DNA of 64,000 nucleotides from Melampsora larici-populina 98AG31 (taxonomy: Eukaryota; Basidiomycota; Pucciniomycetes; Pucciniales; Melampsoraceae): contig NW_006768793.1 in NCBI RefSeq assembly GCF_000204055.1, forward strand, positions 277,983-341,982, in the 5' to 3' direction. Positions 34,789 through 46,145 of the stretch are shown here, one piece after another. The notes below the pieces were generated by a model that ran no database searches, was not told the DNA's origin, and saw only the letters and a list, made by a program, of their open reading frames with translations. A program made the position numbers and the translations under genes. The first letter of the stretch is position 1; every line of letters starts with the position of its first letter.

Positions 34789-35794
34789 TCAGCAGATGTA
34801 AAATGAGATGAATAATTGGGATTGAACTTTGTGCTTACACCTTTTAATTTTTTTCGGATTTATTTGATACAAGAGGCTTAAATTTTGACCCGTCTTTCTC
34901 CATTGACCAACTTCTTTTTGAATAATTGACTTTGGTATAACGATCTCTGGGATCTTAGTGGAATGAAAATCATTAATTTGACGATATCCAATGTCCAATA
35001 AAGAATTATAGGGTACGCTCTCAGCTTTCACATATGACCAGGTTTCCTCCCATGTCCATTTGTTCAATGGGTTGATTTTGATGACCCCGGTATCGTCAAC
35101 TTCAAGTATTGGAAGTCGGGATTGGTTTCTCCCTTGTAGGTCGGTTGTCCAGATATTCTCCTTCACCACGGCCTGAAAACCAACTTCTTCAAAAGCTCTT
35201 CTGGTAGGTTCAACCTACGTAGCGCCACACATCAAAGTAAAAGATAGATGAAGTCAATACCTCACACATAAAGAAACTTGGAATTGAGCGCTTCACCTTG
35301 GTAATGTAATTGTAAATTGCAGAGTCAGTTTCCCATAATTTAGGACCAAGTAACATCTCGAACTCAGCCACCGTGTTAGCTCCAAGAGGATAAAAAGTTT
35401 GAAGATCCAAAGAATAATGGTCCGTGAGACGTTGTGCAAGTTGTGTGGTTTGAGGAAATTGATGAAGCGTATCAATGAAGAGGAATTTCACAAGTGGACG
35501 AGATGAGTTTCGACGTTTTGAAAGTTTGGAAAATAAACTCGCTATTGCACAACTTGAGAGATCAAAAACAGTAATGAGATGAAGTGCTGGTAGATGATCG
35601 ACCGCCCAGTCAAGGATTTCAATTGGTTCAAGTGTTTTTAAATAACCGTTGAGGGCTTGTAACTCTGAAGGACTATAGTGAATTGCAGAATCCCGTCGAC
35701 TGGAATGAGCTGATTGGTCTTCAGCTGATGATTTAACGTTACTTCCAGCCTGGAGTACATCCCACGCTGGTGCATGGCGTTCGGAAAGAAACAT
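34789..35794 (-). CDS. PAPS-reductase-like protein lacking the catalytic Cys motif (possible relic)
   Basis: Two exons (35794-35297 and 35214-34789, phase 0) give 307 aa of the phosphoadenylyl-sulfate reductase family. Recognised blocks: LKTLEPIEILDWAVDHLP, FLFIDTLHQFPQTTQLAQRL, LWETDSAIYNYITKVEPTRRAFEEV, LPILEVDDTGVIKINPLNKWTWEETWSYVKAESVPYN and LLDIGYRQINDFHST. Two functional sites are altered. The GRRRSQGG-type substrate loop reads TTDLQGRNQS. The C-terminal KTECGLH motif with the nucleophilic Cys is absent; the tail reads WRKTGQNLSLLYQINPKK and ends without it. I searched downstream on this strand and saw no exon restoring it. Family known role: reduction of PAPS to sulfite in sulfate assimilation. 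Here the enzyme is probably inactive or repurposed. Confidence 0.8.
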
Positions 35795-36962
35795 CAAGCT
35801 TGACTTTGAGCTTCTTCTTGATGATAATGAGAGTCTCTGGAATCCTGACAGAAAGGAAATGATTTTAGAAAGGCTCCACAGCGGATAGAAGCAATAGAGA
35901 GAGGTAGGGGTAGTCCGACTGAAGACGTCTCAAGGCAACCACTGATTCATCTGGACAATTTATCAGGGTTCATCACGTTGGTTGAGGAGGGTAAGCCCCA
36001 TCTTTGATGTCACCCTGCGAGCACTTGAGTGAAAATCGCAGTCGAGTCCGCAGGGTGATCGAGCCGCTGGAACATACCCAAAATCACTGCTTCCTCGAAC
36101 ACCTCCACCTTTATTTGATTCTAATAAGTTCCAACTTACAGTTCTATCTCTCGATTGCTTTTGCATTCGGCGGACTATCATTTGATTCCCTCTCGTCTGA
36201 GTCCTTTTGATGGTCATAAATCGTCTCCCCGAGATCCTCTGGCCTCGCGAGCTCTTCAACCTGCATGCATGCCAAGATTGACAAGCTTTTCGCGCACATT
36301 GGACTAACGATGGGGAAGTGACGCTGCATAAATCGGTTGAAGCGCATCAGGAATCTTTGTAGAATGCAGGATCAGGTTCATTGCAAGATCACTATTAGGG
36401 ATCTCCACAATGACTTTGTCGGTAGGCTACTTTCCTGCGTGGGGTGATCGATAAACAGGTTGACGGGGTGAGCTTTCATCGCCGGCGAGTCTTACGAGCC
36501 ATAGTACAGCTTGCAGCATGTAAAATGTTTTGAAAACAGACTGTTGCCAAGATCAACAAACCAATGAATCAGCGTGACGATCATAAGCCATTACCATCGG
36601 AATTCTTAGTAAGCTAGACTGGCAGTTCTGTTGTAGATTCCATTCCTGGGCTTAGCTTGAACATGGATCCCAATGGTGGCAAAGGGGCAGGGCACTCAGA
36701 CATACATACGCAAAGATTCAGTGATGGAGCATGCCATCCGCAAATGAGTGTGGACTTACTATGTAATCACTCATGCAGACTGTCATATTTGAGGATCATT
36801 TCGCAATTGATCAAATTGATCCCCAATGAGGCCCACTTGGGCTCCAAATCGCGATTGATACCATTACAGCGACAACTGCGATTGTGTATTCCAGCGGGCA
36901 AGCAAAGTCCAACTCATTCAGTTAACATTACAACAGCTCATCATGAAAGCCCGCTCCTAGTA
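35795..36962. other. intergenic region, no gene recognised
   Basis: About 1.17 kb. Short overlapping ORFs on both strands (35963-36347, 36657-37124) are unsupported; the last overlaps the 3' end of the Ddi1 gene on the opposite strand. Confidence 0.5.
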
Positions 36963-38777
36963 CTACTGATTGAACAACAAACTGGCTGCATAATCTGCGT
37001 TCCAATTAGTCGAGCGGAGCAGAGCCAATGCTTGTTCGTTGGTTGCCCCCAACGCAATCAGAGCATCAACTTTAGATTTTTCCTTCGCTCCCAGACCCGC
37101 TTCACTGGCCCCTGCACCTACTGATTGAGACGCTTCGCCACCCGCAGCAGCCCGATTAGCAGCGTCTGCAATGACTTTTTGACTGTTATCTTCCAACAAA
37201 GATTGTTTTTTGGCTTGCTCCAATTCTGCTGGTTCATCTTGAGCTTCCTCGGGTAGTTCATGCTCGTTTAGGAATCTCAGCTCTCGACCTTGGATGATCA
37301 GCGCATTTTTGGAGAGGTCAATGATTGCCTGATGTCGTTTCAACATGTCCAATCCGAACAAGAGGTCGACTCCTTTTCCCTGTTCGTGAGGTAAGACAAT
37401 TTCACGAAGATTAGATCATGCTATGATGGAGAATTGAGTCACGACAAAGAAAAACTCTCGTGGCTTACTTCCATGATGGTGAAGGAGCATGGTAAATGCA
37501 GATCTGCCATTTTCAGTTGTGCTGAATGAACTCGGCCCAAGATTTTGGCCGTACCAACGCCTCGCGCGATCCCGCTGAAGCGCTCATCGATAAGCCTCAT
37601 AATGCTGTGGTGAGATAGAGGAGCGAGGATCAGCTATCAACACGATTTCAACGGCCCAAGTGAGTGACAAACCCCGTGGTTTGAGCACACTCCGGGCTCA
37701 CTGAGTTTGTCAAATGTAAGCAGATTGGAAGTGACAAGTGAGTAGGTTGTTGTGACAGAATGAATCGTGAGGGGACCTCACTGAACTGATGGTCATTTGT
37801 GCTCCAGAATCGACAAAAGCTTTGACTGGATGCCCATTGACTTCGACATCCACATACAACATTGTTACCCGGCCGAAACTCTCGGGTGAAAATTCAATTG
37901 CATGCTGCATATTTTCCCATACACGTTCTTGTCTGATATGCTCTTCAATCCTTCGTTGAGCCTAAGAGTGGGCATGAGCTGTGGAATTGAGCGGCGGAAA
38001 GAGATCAACGAGGATAACACTAACTTCGATATCATAGGGATCCGAGTTTAAAAGCTCTTCATCCTGACGTCGCTGAACAGCGGCGTGTTGATGTTGTTGC
38101 TGAAAATTACTCATGAGTTGTGCAAACCTTTCAGGAGAGGTTTCAGCAGCGTTGGCCATTTCGGGGTTAGACTGAGGATTTTCAAACGGCACGCGACAAT
38201 AAGTCAGTGTGAATTTCCTTCTAATCACCCCAAGATACTGAATCCTCGCCGCGAAAAGGGAAATTGAACTCAAACTGCTCGAAGCTGAGCCATCAGCGCT
38301 GGATCTCCCAGGATCTGCAATCTCATCCGATCAAGGTCATTTGCAATGTTTCTAGCGAGAAAAGTATTGAAAATAAGTTGCTGCGTGTTTCGATTTTCAA
38401 GGATAAATGATTGCAGTGATCGAATGGCTTCTCTAGACTGACCCTCCAGCGACAGCTGGTGTAGAACTCGGCTGAGAAGAAGATGCAGTGAGTCGTCTCA
38501 ATTCCAGCATGTCATCAGAAGTAATCCCACACGACGCCAAGGTACTACTTGTGGGCTGGTTCAATCGTTTTCCGTTGTAAAATATTTGTTGCTCTGTGGT
38601 GGGTATCCGTAGCTAAAAACGTGAACCACATGATGAGTTTTGATGGTCATCATGAGATATGATGTCTTGATTTACCTCGATTTCTAGCAGTGCTCCCAAG
38701 TCTTCAAGGGTGATGGATGGGTCAAGATCGATCCCAAAAGGTTCCTCGACTGAATCGATGATGAACGTTAGCCGCAT
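36963..38777 (-). CDS. DDI1: Ddi1-type retroviral-fold aspartyl protease, ubiquitin shuttle protein
   Basis: N-terminal ubiquitin-like domain starts [21 protein letters not shown] helical middle part ([25 protein letters not shown]) precedes the retropepsin-like domain. There, [25 protein letters not shown] carries the single catalytic Asp (DSG), followed by [41 protein letters not shown] and [26 protein letters not shown]-terminal UBA domain ends [36 protein letters not shown]. This is the canonical UBL-RVP-UBA layout of Ddi1, which delivers or cleaves ubiquitinated proteins at the proteasome. At least five exons; the start at 38777 is chosen because MRLTF opens the UBL fold, although an in-frame Met lies 14 codons upstream. 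Confidence 0.92.
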
Positions 38778-39060
38778 CTTGAGAGGTAAGTTCTTTATCG
38801 TGATTCCTGAGTGGTTCAATTCAGATGACCACGGTTTTGTAAGCGGGTCAAATGTTTTCTCAAGTCCAACTTCACCGCCCCCGATGACGTGTGTGATCTT
38901 CCAGGCGAGCTCACAGGTGACAAAACCTCAAAAGTCAAAACTTAAATTCAAAAGTGAGATAAATCCGACTTTCTGCCAGAATACATACTGGGTATCTCCT
39001 ATTTCTGCCCAACATCTGGCCACGTAACTCAACACCAAATTGCCAATCAACCCACCAAAT

Positions 39061-40071
39061 AGGAGAGATGCAGTATCAGTCTTTTTCTGAGACTGCGCTG
39101 AGACGAGCCCTGGGACATACAGGCATAGTATAATTTCTTCTCGAGTGGCGCCTGTTTTCGAGAGGTGTGTTTTGTTTTGATTCGCTGAACTTCTAGGCCT
39201 GTACACAGGTATTCAATCAAAACGATTTGAAGGAAAGTTGGGAAATAGAAGACAAATATGTAGCTTACGTTAATTTGATCAAAACGTCAAATCAAGAGGT
39301 TGGGTCAGCAAGAGTCAGAATCACACAGTCACATATAAGCTCTGTGAAAACTAGAGCTACAAAGATACGAATTGAATGAAGTAAGAGAAACAATAAACAG
39401 ATGATTAAAAAATTAATCGCTCCAAACGAGCCAATTGTAATGAAAAGGACACCCTAATAGAAAATACTTACAACGTTTCAGCTTTATAAGAAGCCGTTAA
39501 TGTGATCAGAGGATTCAAAGATATAACATATGTTGGATGAGTAAGAAGTGACAAAGCTCAGTCCAGACTTACCAATAGATGAGCTTACGAGCTTTGGTCG
39601 AGCTTGGAAATGGTTTCATAAATCGATTGAAAAGTTTGTGCAAGTTAAATGTAAACAAGTAGGATATCAAATTTGATTTGAACAAAACTAGTTTCAAATG
39701 TAGAACCATTAGCCCCCCATGTAAAATGAATCATTGATGGATTTAATTTGATCATTCTTTGAATTCTTGTTTTTCAGTTCTGTGATTCATTGATTGATTT
39801 TGTTCCAAGAAAAGCCTCAAGTCGAGATAAGTGTTTGTGTTTTGATGCCTTGATGCGTTGACGACTTCTTTTGATGTTATGTTGATGAATTCCAATAGCT
39901 CGGACCATCTTGGTTCCCTTGGTATGGTACACTGTGCAATTGAACTATGGAGTGCCACCTTTTGTGACCACACTGTATACAGACAGCCACTATTTTTTGT
40001 AGCTCAGAGAGAGTCTCAGAAGAGTCTCAGAGCGACAGAGTCTCAGAAAAAGACTGATACTGTTACGCTCC
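39061..40071. mobile_element. putative TIR element (~1.0 kb), no coding capacity
   Basis: CAGTATCAGTCTTTTTCTGA at 39071 recurs as an exact inverted copy ending at 40062 (24 bp perfect, imperfect further in). The outer 10 bp on each side are weakly inverted (AGGAG.. and GGGAG..). The direct repeat CCACCAAAT stands at 39052-39060 and 40072-40080, just outside, which could be a 9-bp Mutator-like target duplication. The interior is AT-rich and without a supported ORF. Limits are tentative; some flanking similarity (CACCAAATTG on both sides) might instead be part of a longer repeat. Confidence 0.55.
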
Positions 40072-40579
40072 CCACCAAATTGAACCCAAAAGGCCAACTG
40101 GGATGAAGATAAAAAAATGGGGCATGAATCATGATGGACAAAGAGATAACTGCCTGCAGCTGCAAAGTAGAAACAAGGATAAGATATCACATATCCTTCA
40201 CGCGCACAAAGGACTACAGACTACTACAGAGATACGCATTAGAGGCTAGTCTAATGTTACAGGCTCAACATGATGGCCCACATGCACCAACATGCTTTGA
40301 TCCATTGAGCACATAGTATGACAGCACCACGCCTGCAGAAATATCTGTAAAAATCCCTTCCGCGCGCAAAATTCACATTGATTGTGGGCACAGGCTCCTG
40401 ATTTTGTATTGGCCAAAATTGAGGAATATCGTCCATCAAGGCTCCTCAGAGGTGAATTAGTCAGTACTACAAGACTAGAAAAATGAAGATAGGAAGAGAT
40501 TAAAAACAAAAAATATGAAGACGTTATTTTCCTCTCCCTCGACTCGCAATGAGGGCATGGGCAGGTAGATTATTTAAGC

Positions 40580-41571
40580 TCAAGGATCGATGCATTCATT
40601 GATCCACTTGTCACGGTACATGACGAGCCTTCCTTTTGGACCTGTGTTTGAGTGTGTAGATAGAAGCATGGATTGAGAAACCAAAATCTTGATGCCAACA
40701 GATCAATATAAATAAAAAACTGACCATTCAGACATTGAACATTTGGTATCTCTTTGTCTGGACCTGGACAGTCTTTATCTGTCGAAAGCCCCCGAAATAA
40801 AAATATATGATAAGTTGATGAAGTTTAGATTGCGGAGAAGACAGAGTCCTGATAAATCGAATTGTGTTGCGTACCGGTACAAATCTAATGAAATGAGAAA
40901 TGGATCATGCAAACATCACGCATCGTCGATATATCGTGTGTTGAGAGAAAAAAATCAGGCGTAAGAAACCCGAGCATTCGTGTCCGTCCAAAACAACTTT
41001 GGTAAAGTGGATGGGTAAGTGTCATAGACATCCGATGAAAGCTTACATCAGGAAATCGGATCTTCATCCCTTGTGATCGATCTCCAGCTCTGTAAATCCA
41101 GAAGTCAGTCCTCGAATGCGCGTTACAGTATATAGAGGTGGAGTGTCTCGCATGTCCCCAATTATAAACGCTGTTTGGATCCATGTAATCTTTACTATTG
41201 TTGATGGTCACCGCCTTGATAGTCACAGGCGTGCCAGTGATAAATGGGTGCATATCTTCGTACGCGTCTCTCTTTAAACAGCTTTCGGTTCTAGTCCAGG
41301 TAGCTGTAGCTTTACCGGTGAAGATATTGTGATGACTTGGATCTGAGTCTCCTTTATCTTGCCAACGCCAAAACATATCTGCAGTCTGAGGTGGGTGTGA
41401 ATGGCCTGCCGAAGTCAACTAAGGAGAGCGAGACAAAAACAAAACCCTTCACTTTGAATTAACTTTGATAAAACTCTCAAAATTAATTATATGATTTTGT
41501 ATTCAAAGGTGGCTTACGCTTGGTAAAAAGATACAGAGACCCAGAAAGATAGCTGCATGTGAAGATAACAT
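40580..41571 (-). CDS. small secreted cysteine-containing protein, candidate effector, copy 2
   Basis: Same five-exon plan as 12427-13359: 41571-41518 (signal peptide MLSSHAAIFLGLCIFLPS), 41418-41047, 10-nt microexon 40884-40875 (ICTG junction), 40778-40725 and 40641-40580. It gives 183 aa with all phases consistent. Shared blocks: WRWQDKGDSD, HNIFTGKATATWTR, the Tyr-Met-Asp-Pro element, RTDFWIY, MKIRFPD, GPDKEIPNVQCLNG and DKWINEC. The Cys pattern is retained. The C-terminus IDP differs from FER in copy 1. Copies lie on the same strand about 28 kb apart with unrelated genes between, so they are dispersed rather than tandem. No catalytic domain seen; a host-interaction role is inference. Confidence 0.84.
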
Positions 41572-43181
41572 GATATTGAGATTTGTGCTGATGTATGCGT
41601 GCGTTTGAAGCTTTGTCAAAAAGGCAAGAAAATACCCCTGCAATGCTTGGCTTGGTTGGTCAGGCCTTTGAAAGCTGCGTATGAGGGAAAGAAGATATCG
41701 TTCAGAAGAAGGAGAAAAAGCTACACTACGCGCAAGGAGAACCAATCAGAGGGGATGAGGATGGGATATGAGAAGTTGAAGGCCATTGGCTCGATACCCT
41801 GCTTTTGAGTACATCGCCTGGGCGTGGCTCATGTAAGCATCATATTCTTGTGCCTCACTACTCCAATCTTACAGACGCACCAAAGTCGGCTCTGGTGGGT
41901 CCATAGACCCTTTGGAAAATTTGGGAGAATTGGCACTCCATCACCTGGATCCTGGAAGTAGCACTGTCATCTGTTCCGCAGCCTGAGCAATTTTGACTCA
42001 CTATTCTGTTTGATTGTCTGAAACGCAAATCATTCAACAAAGTTTCCTTCCAGACGTAAGTTCAAGGAGTACAAAAAATTCTCAATGATAGAAGGGTGAC
42101 ACAACTTTAAGCTATAGTCAAGTGCATTGCGGTTCAACAGCGCCTGGATCTCAAAGCACAATCACAGAACATCAGGGATTTTCTGTAACCTAATTGATCA
42201 GCTTGACTCATACGTTATGCGAAGTTTAGAGTGCTCGGTCTAAGAACATGAAAAGAGAGTCGAAAGCCGTACACATTGTACGCTCACCGTTGTGTTCTAC
42301 ATCTTTTGGAAGGTATTCACAATCTTGGCAATGACTTCTAGTAAAACATATCCTCAGAATGCAGACGGACAGGGACATGATTTTCCGATTATGTCACCAC
42401 TTGACTCAAGATCTGAGCACATGGAAGTGGCGTCAAATCTACATCGTGCTACCAATGGATCACTCATTGAGAATTCCGCAGCTGAGTCAAAACACGCATA
42501 TAGGCTTTGGAAGTATTTTGACCGATGCCAAGCTCGCATTTCTGCAAACAATTATGGTGATGTAAGGCCTATACATAGTTGATCATGTACCTGGCAGAAC
42601 AAGAGGAAGAGGCAAACAAGGGAAATCCCGAGGAATGTTGTCACATGCACTTCAGCCATTTTTTCTCTGAGCTTGTGCTTTTGAGACCTGATCAACAAAA
42701 ATCAATAAAAGAATCAAAACCAAGTGGTTGTAGTGATGAATTCGGCTGATGATGCCAACTTGTGAATGAACGTTGAGTGGAAAATTCTTCACTGACTGAG
42801 CTTCGTTCAAAAGTCTACCTTTCGTACTTTTGCAGGATCATTCTTGACTTCCGAAGATCAGATGGCGAGACGCCTGATTCAAACGACCATAGACAAAATT
42901 GGGTGCCTGATCAAGAAATTGAACAGCTCATTGATTTAATCAAGGACACCAGAAGTCTCGGTGGTACCTGAGCAGATAGGCACCCGAACCACATCCTCAC
43001 CCAATTGGTATAAATAAAACCTCCTTCCTTCCCATCGCAACATAATTCCCACCATCATCTCATCCCAAATCACTTTACATCACTTACCAATCTCACTTCG
43101 AATCTTTTGATCCGATCTATCTTCCCTGAGCTAAACACTTTTATCTTACTTCTAATCGTTCATCTATCATCATCACTCATC
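41572..43181. other. intergenic region, no gene recognised
   Basis: About 1.6 kb. The 96-codon ORF at 42292-42582 has no motif and opposing ORFs of similar size, so I do not call it. The last 150 bp, rich in TCATC and C runs (43010-43180), looks like the 5' leader of the next gene. Confidence 0.5.
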
Positions 43182-44333
43182 ATGAACTCTTCATCATCTC
43201 AACCATGCGTTCGTGCCAGAATTCTAACGGCATTAAAGTTATCAAACAAAGGTAACAAAGATTTAGGGATCTCATCCTCGAATTTCAAAGTCAGTCTTTA
43301 CCTCTATTCTTGAGTTATGATGATGAGTTTACTGAGTATTGAACGCCATGATCTCAACCCATAGGGTTCGAAGGATTACGAGGAGTCCGCCAAGGGATCG
43401 AAACTAGTAAGTCTTTCTAACATCCTATCTTCTCTTCTGCTGCTGATCCTCGCTTTCACTCGTTTTCTCTGTCGATTTGAAAGGATGATTGCGATCCACT
43501 CTTGATCGCACTAGCTAGATCCATCAACACTTTGACATCTCATAAATATGCATGTCAAAGATCGGTAAGTGATTTTTTAATATTTCAAGATCAATTTTCA
43601 ATCCTTCTGACATGGTTTTCACTATAGACCAAGGTTCCTATCCGTGTACCCGCTGGATTCCCGGTCAATCACAACTTCAGTCAAAGGTTGATCTATCACT
43701 TTGAGGATGTGAAGGACGAGACAGCAGAAATTGAAGAGGAAGATGACTTGGTTTGTCTCCATTCCGTTCATTTCTCTCCTTCTCTTTCTATATCTTTAAA
43801 ATCTTCGGAATTGGATTTTGCTTACACGCATCTGATTTTCAATTTAGGCTTTAGGATACGAAGCTCAAACGAAACCTAAAGCGATGAAACGTTCACAATC
43901 GATCATTCCGAACTCTTCATCTCCAATGTCAGGAAATGGGGACGATGTGTTACGTTGCCCATCATCTACACCGATCAGGCACTCTAGCAGAGACAAGCAC
44001 TCAAAGACGATGGTCCCAAGTGTCGTACAATCGGGTTTATCCTCTTCAAGTCATCGTCAGTTAGTAGGATCGGCTCGTACCTCTTATCTCACGACGCCAT
44101 CTCTAACTTTACCATCAACAAGAAGGATTGATAAATCGAGTGGAACTCCTTCGCCTACAACTGGGATGATTCCAAGATTATCAAGTAAGATCAAGCAAGT
44201 GGCATGTCTTATCAAGCCAATCAATGACCGCGAGGCTATTCAAAAGAATGGTCTCCTTCCACCGTTTGATCTAACAGCTCCTGTTAGAAGACTTAACTAC
44301 CAACCGTTCGTATTCAAAGCGATGTCAATATGA
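43182..44333 (+). CDS. unrecognised Ser-rich protein, paralogue B
   Basis: Paralogue of 32772-33795. Exon 1 MNSSSSQPCVRARILTALKLSNKGNKDLGISSSNFK, a small exon around GSKDYEESAKGSKL, then DPLLIALARSINTLTSHKYACQRS, TKVPIRVPAGFPVNHNFSQRLIYHFEDVKDETAEIEEEDD, and a Ser/Thr-rich last exon ending APVRRLNYQPFVFKAMSI. The tail is longer than in paralogue A and adds an IKQVACLIKPINDRE block. An in-frame upstream Met at 43107 would add a hydrophobic N-terminus (NTFILLLIVHLSSSLIM), but paralogue A starts at the equivalent of 43182, so I chose that. No domain recognised. Confidence 0.72.
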
Positions 44334-44937
44334 GTGGTTCATTTTATTTAGATCAACTTGTATTGGACACGCGCTCTGATTGTTCACTTGGTTCTTGTCT
44401 AGGATTTTATCTTGTTTGGAATGCTTTTTTGTCTTGAATTGTTATCCTGTTGTTCTTGATCTGATTTAAATCTTTCTCCTCTTGTATCTTGTAATCCTCT
44501 TCATTGTTTTTTGCATCTAAGCTCTTTCTCATATTCTATAATTACATTAAGATACTTTTTTTGTATCTGAGACTCGCGATGGTACTGGAATGATTCATTG
44601 ACACGATTTGTGTTGATGAAGGTTTATTGAGGTGAGGTAGCTTTGGAGTCGTGCCTTTGTCAAAGGCACGACCCACTAGAAGAATCGACAAATGCCACAG
44701 ATGTACGGCTCAGCCCCCTGTTGCCTTTTGGATGCCAGAACTTGCGGGAGTAACTCAGTCTGCTCCTTTGATGAACCTTGTTCTCTCCGCCTGACATGTA
44801 TCTTGTTTGGTATGAGATGGATGGGTGCTAGTGTAAAAATTGAATAGAAACTGATGTCAATGATGTCATAACAAGGTCATATAATGGAATAATTTGTATT
44901 CAAAGCTGACTTCAAAAGGAACATTCATTGTGATACC
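44334..44937. other. intergenic region before the DIRS-type element
   Basis: About 600 bp of 3' UTR-like AT-rich sequence. A small hairpin GTCGTGCCTTTG..CAAAGGCACGAC lies at 44650-44674. No gene. Confidence 0.6.
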
Positions 44938-46116
44938 CATTCCATAGAAACTCTCTTCACGTGTGAGGTTTTTATTTTGATTTTTAGGGCCTGTTCGGTT
45001 CCTTTTCGCATATTATATGCCCTGAAAACGAAATCTCATTTTGCCCCTATATGAAGGGGCAGATAGAGATATTCGTATTTCGGGAATTGAGATTACCAAA
45101 CAGAAATCCAAACGGAGGTCAACAGACGTCTGTTGACCTCCGTTGATCATATCGCTGTTCGGTAATGATTGTAACGAGATGCAATCTGTTCGATTGCTCC
45201 CCCCAAAAAAATCAAAACGGTCATTAAAGACCCTCTTTGTTCTTCTCGTTCACCTACAAACGAGCTTCATAAAAAATCAAACAGTCATTAAAGACCATTC
45301 TCATCATTCTTCTCGTTCACCTACAAACAAGCTTCATAAAAAAAATCAAGGAATTGGAAACTAATATTGAATTTGATTCAATGGCCAAAAAGTGAATAAA
45401 AGGATCTATTGAATCAAGAACTAATAGGGATTTAATGATAGATCGATTGAATTGAGGACTACTAGCGAGTTCAATAGCCAGTTGGAGTAGATAAAAGAAT
45501 CATGAAATTGGAAACTAATATCGAATTTGATAGCGAGTTTGATGAACTAGCTGGAGGAAGAATCTTCGAGGATAGCTGAGCAAAGGAGAGAGGAAAGGTG
45601 AGGAATAAAAAGAGACGTTGGAAAGAGGGTGTGCGGGTATCGAGATAAGGAGAAGGGTATGGACGAAGTAGATAGATTGGGGAGGGGCAGATTGAGAAAG
45701 AGGCTGTAGATACAGCCCAAAGGCTGTATCTCTATTTGGACGAATATCTGAAGATGTGCGATGAGATATTGACGTCACATATTCGAACCGAACGGCTATG
45801 TAAAAGCGACTATATGGGTAATATATGGTCCATATATTATATCACTGTATGTAACAATTTTGGTGTAAAAGTCGGTCACATAATATGTGACCGACCGAAC
45901 CGAACGGGCCCTTAACTATATTAATTTCATATTTTGTCTTTCACGTTTTCTCCAGTTTTCTTAATTTCATCTTAACAAATCACGCTAAGTGACTACTCTA
46001 GTCTTTCAACCTTTTACCACATAACCTAGTATCAGAAAATACTAAGCTACTAAGCTACATGGTGTGTTTGGGGGGGCCGTTAGGCCGCAGGTCTCCAGAC
46101 CGGGTAGGCTCTCTGC
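44938..46116 (-). repeat. split direct repeat B2 (carries a MITE)
   Basis: Starts CATTCCATAGAAACTCTC and ends GGTAGGCTCTCTGC, matching 46408-46659 except for the insertion at 44987-45911 and a 7-G instead of 8-G run. It is the terminal repeat at the 3' side of the element. Confidence 0.9.
44987..45911. mobile_element. Tourist-like (PIF/Harbinger-type) MITE, 925 bp
   Basis: Inverted ends GGGCCTGTTCGGTT and GGGCCCGTTCGGTT with TTA target duplications at 44984-44986 and 45912-45914. The uninterrupted site GATTTTTAACTATATT is preserved in the sister repeat at about 46449-46464. Inside are a perfect 34-bp palindrome around CAACAGACGTCTGTTG (about 45113-45146) and a partial tandem duplication (CTTCTCGTTCACCTACAAAC at about 45241 and 45309). 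No coding capacity. Confidence 0.9.
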
Positions 46117-46145
46117 GTGGTCGGGTGTTGGGGCGGGTGGGATGG

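Noticed and set aside
42292..42582. 96-codon plus-strand ORF as a possible gene
   Set aside because: No motif, no signal peptide, no splice extension, and a similar-sized ORF on the opposite strand.
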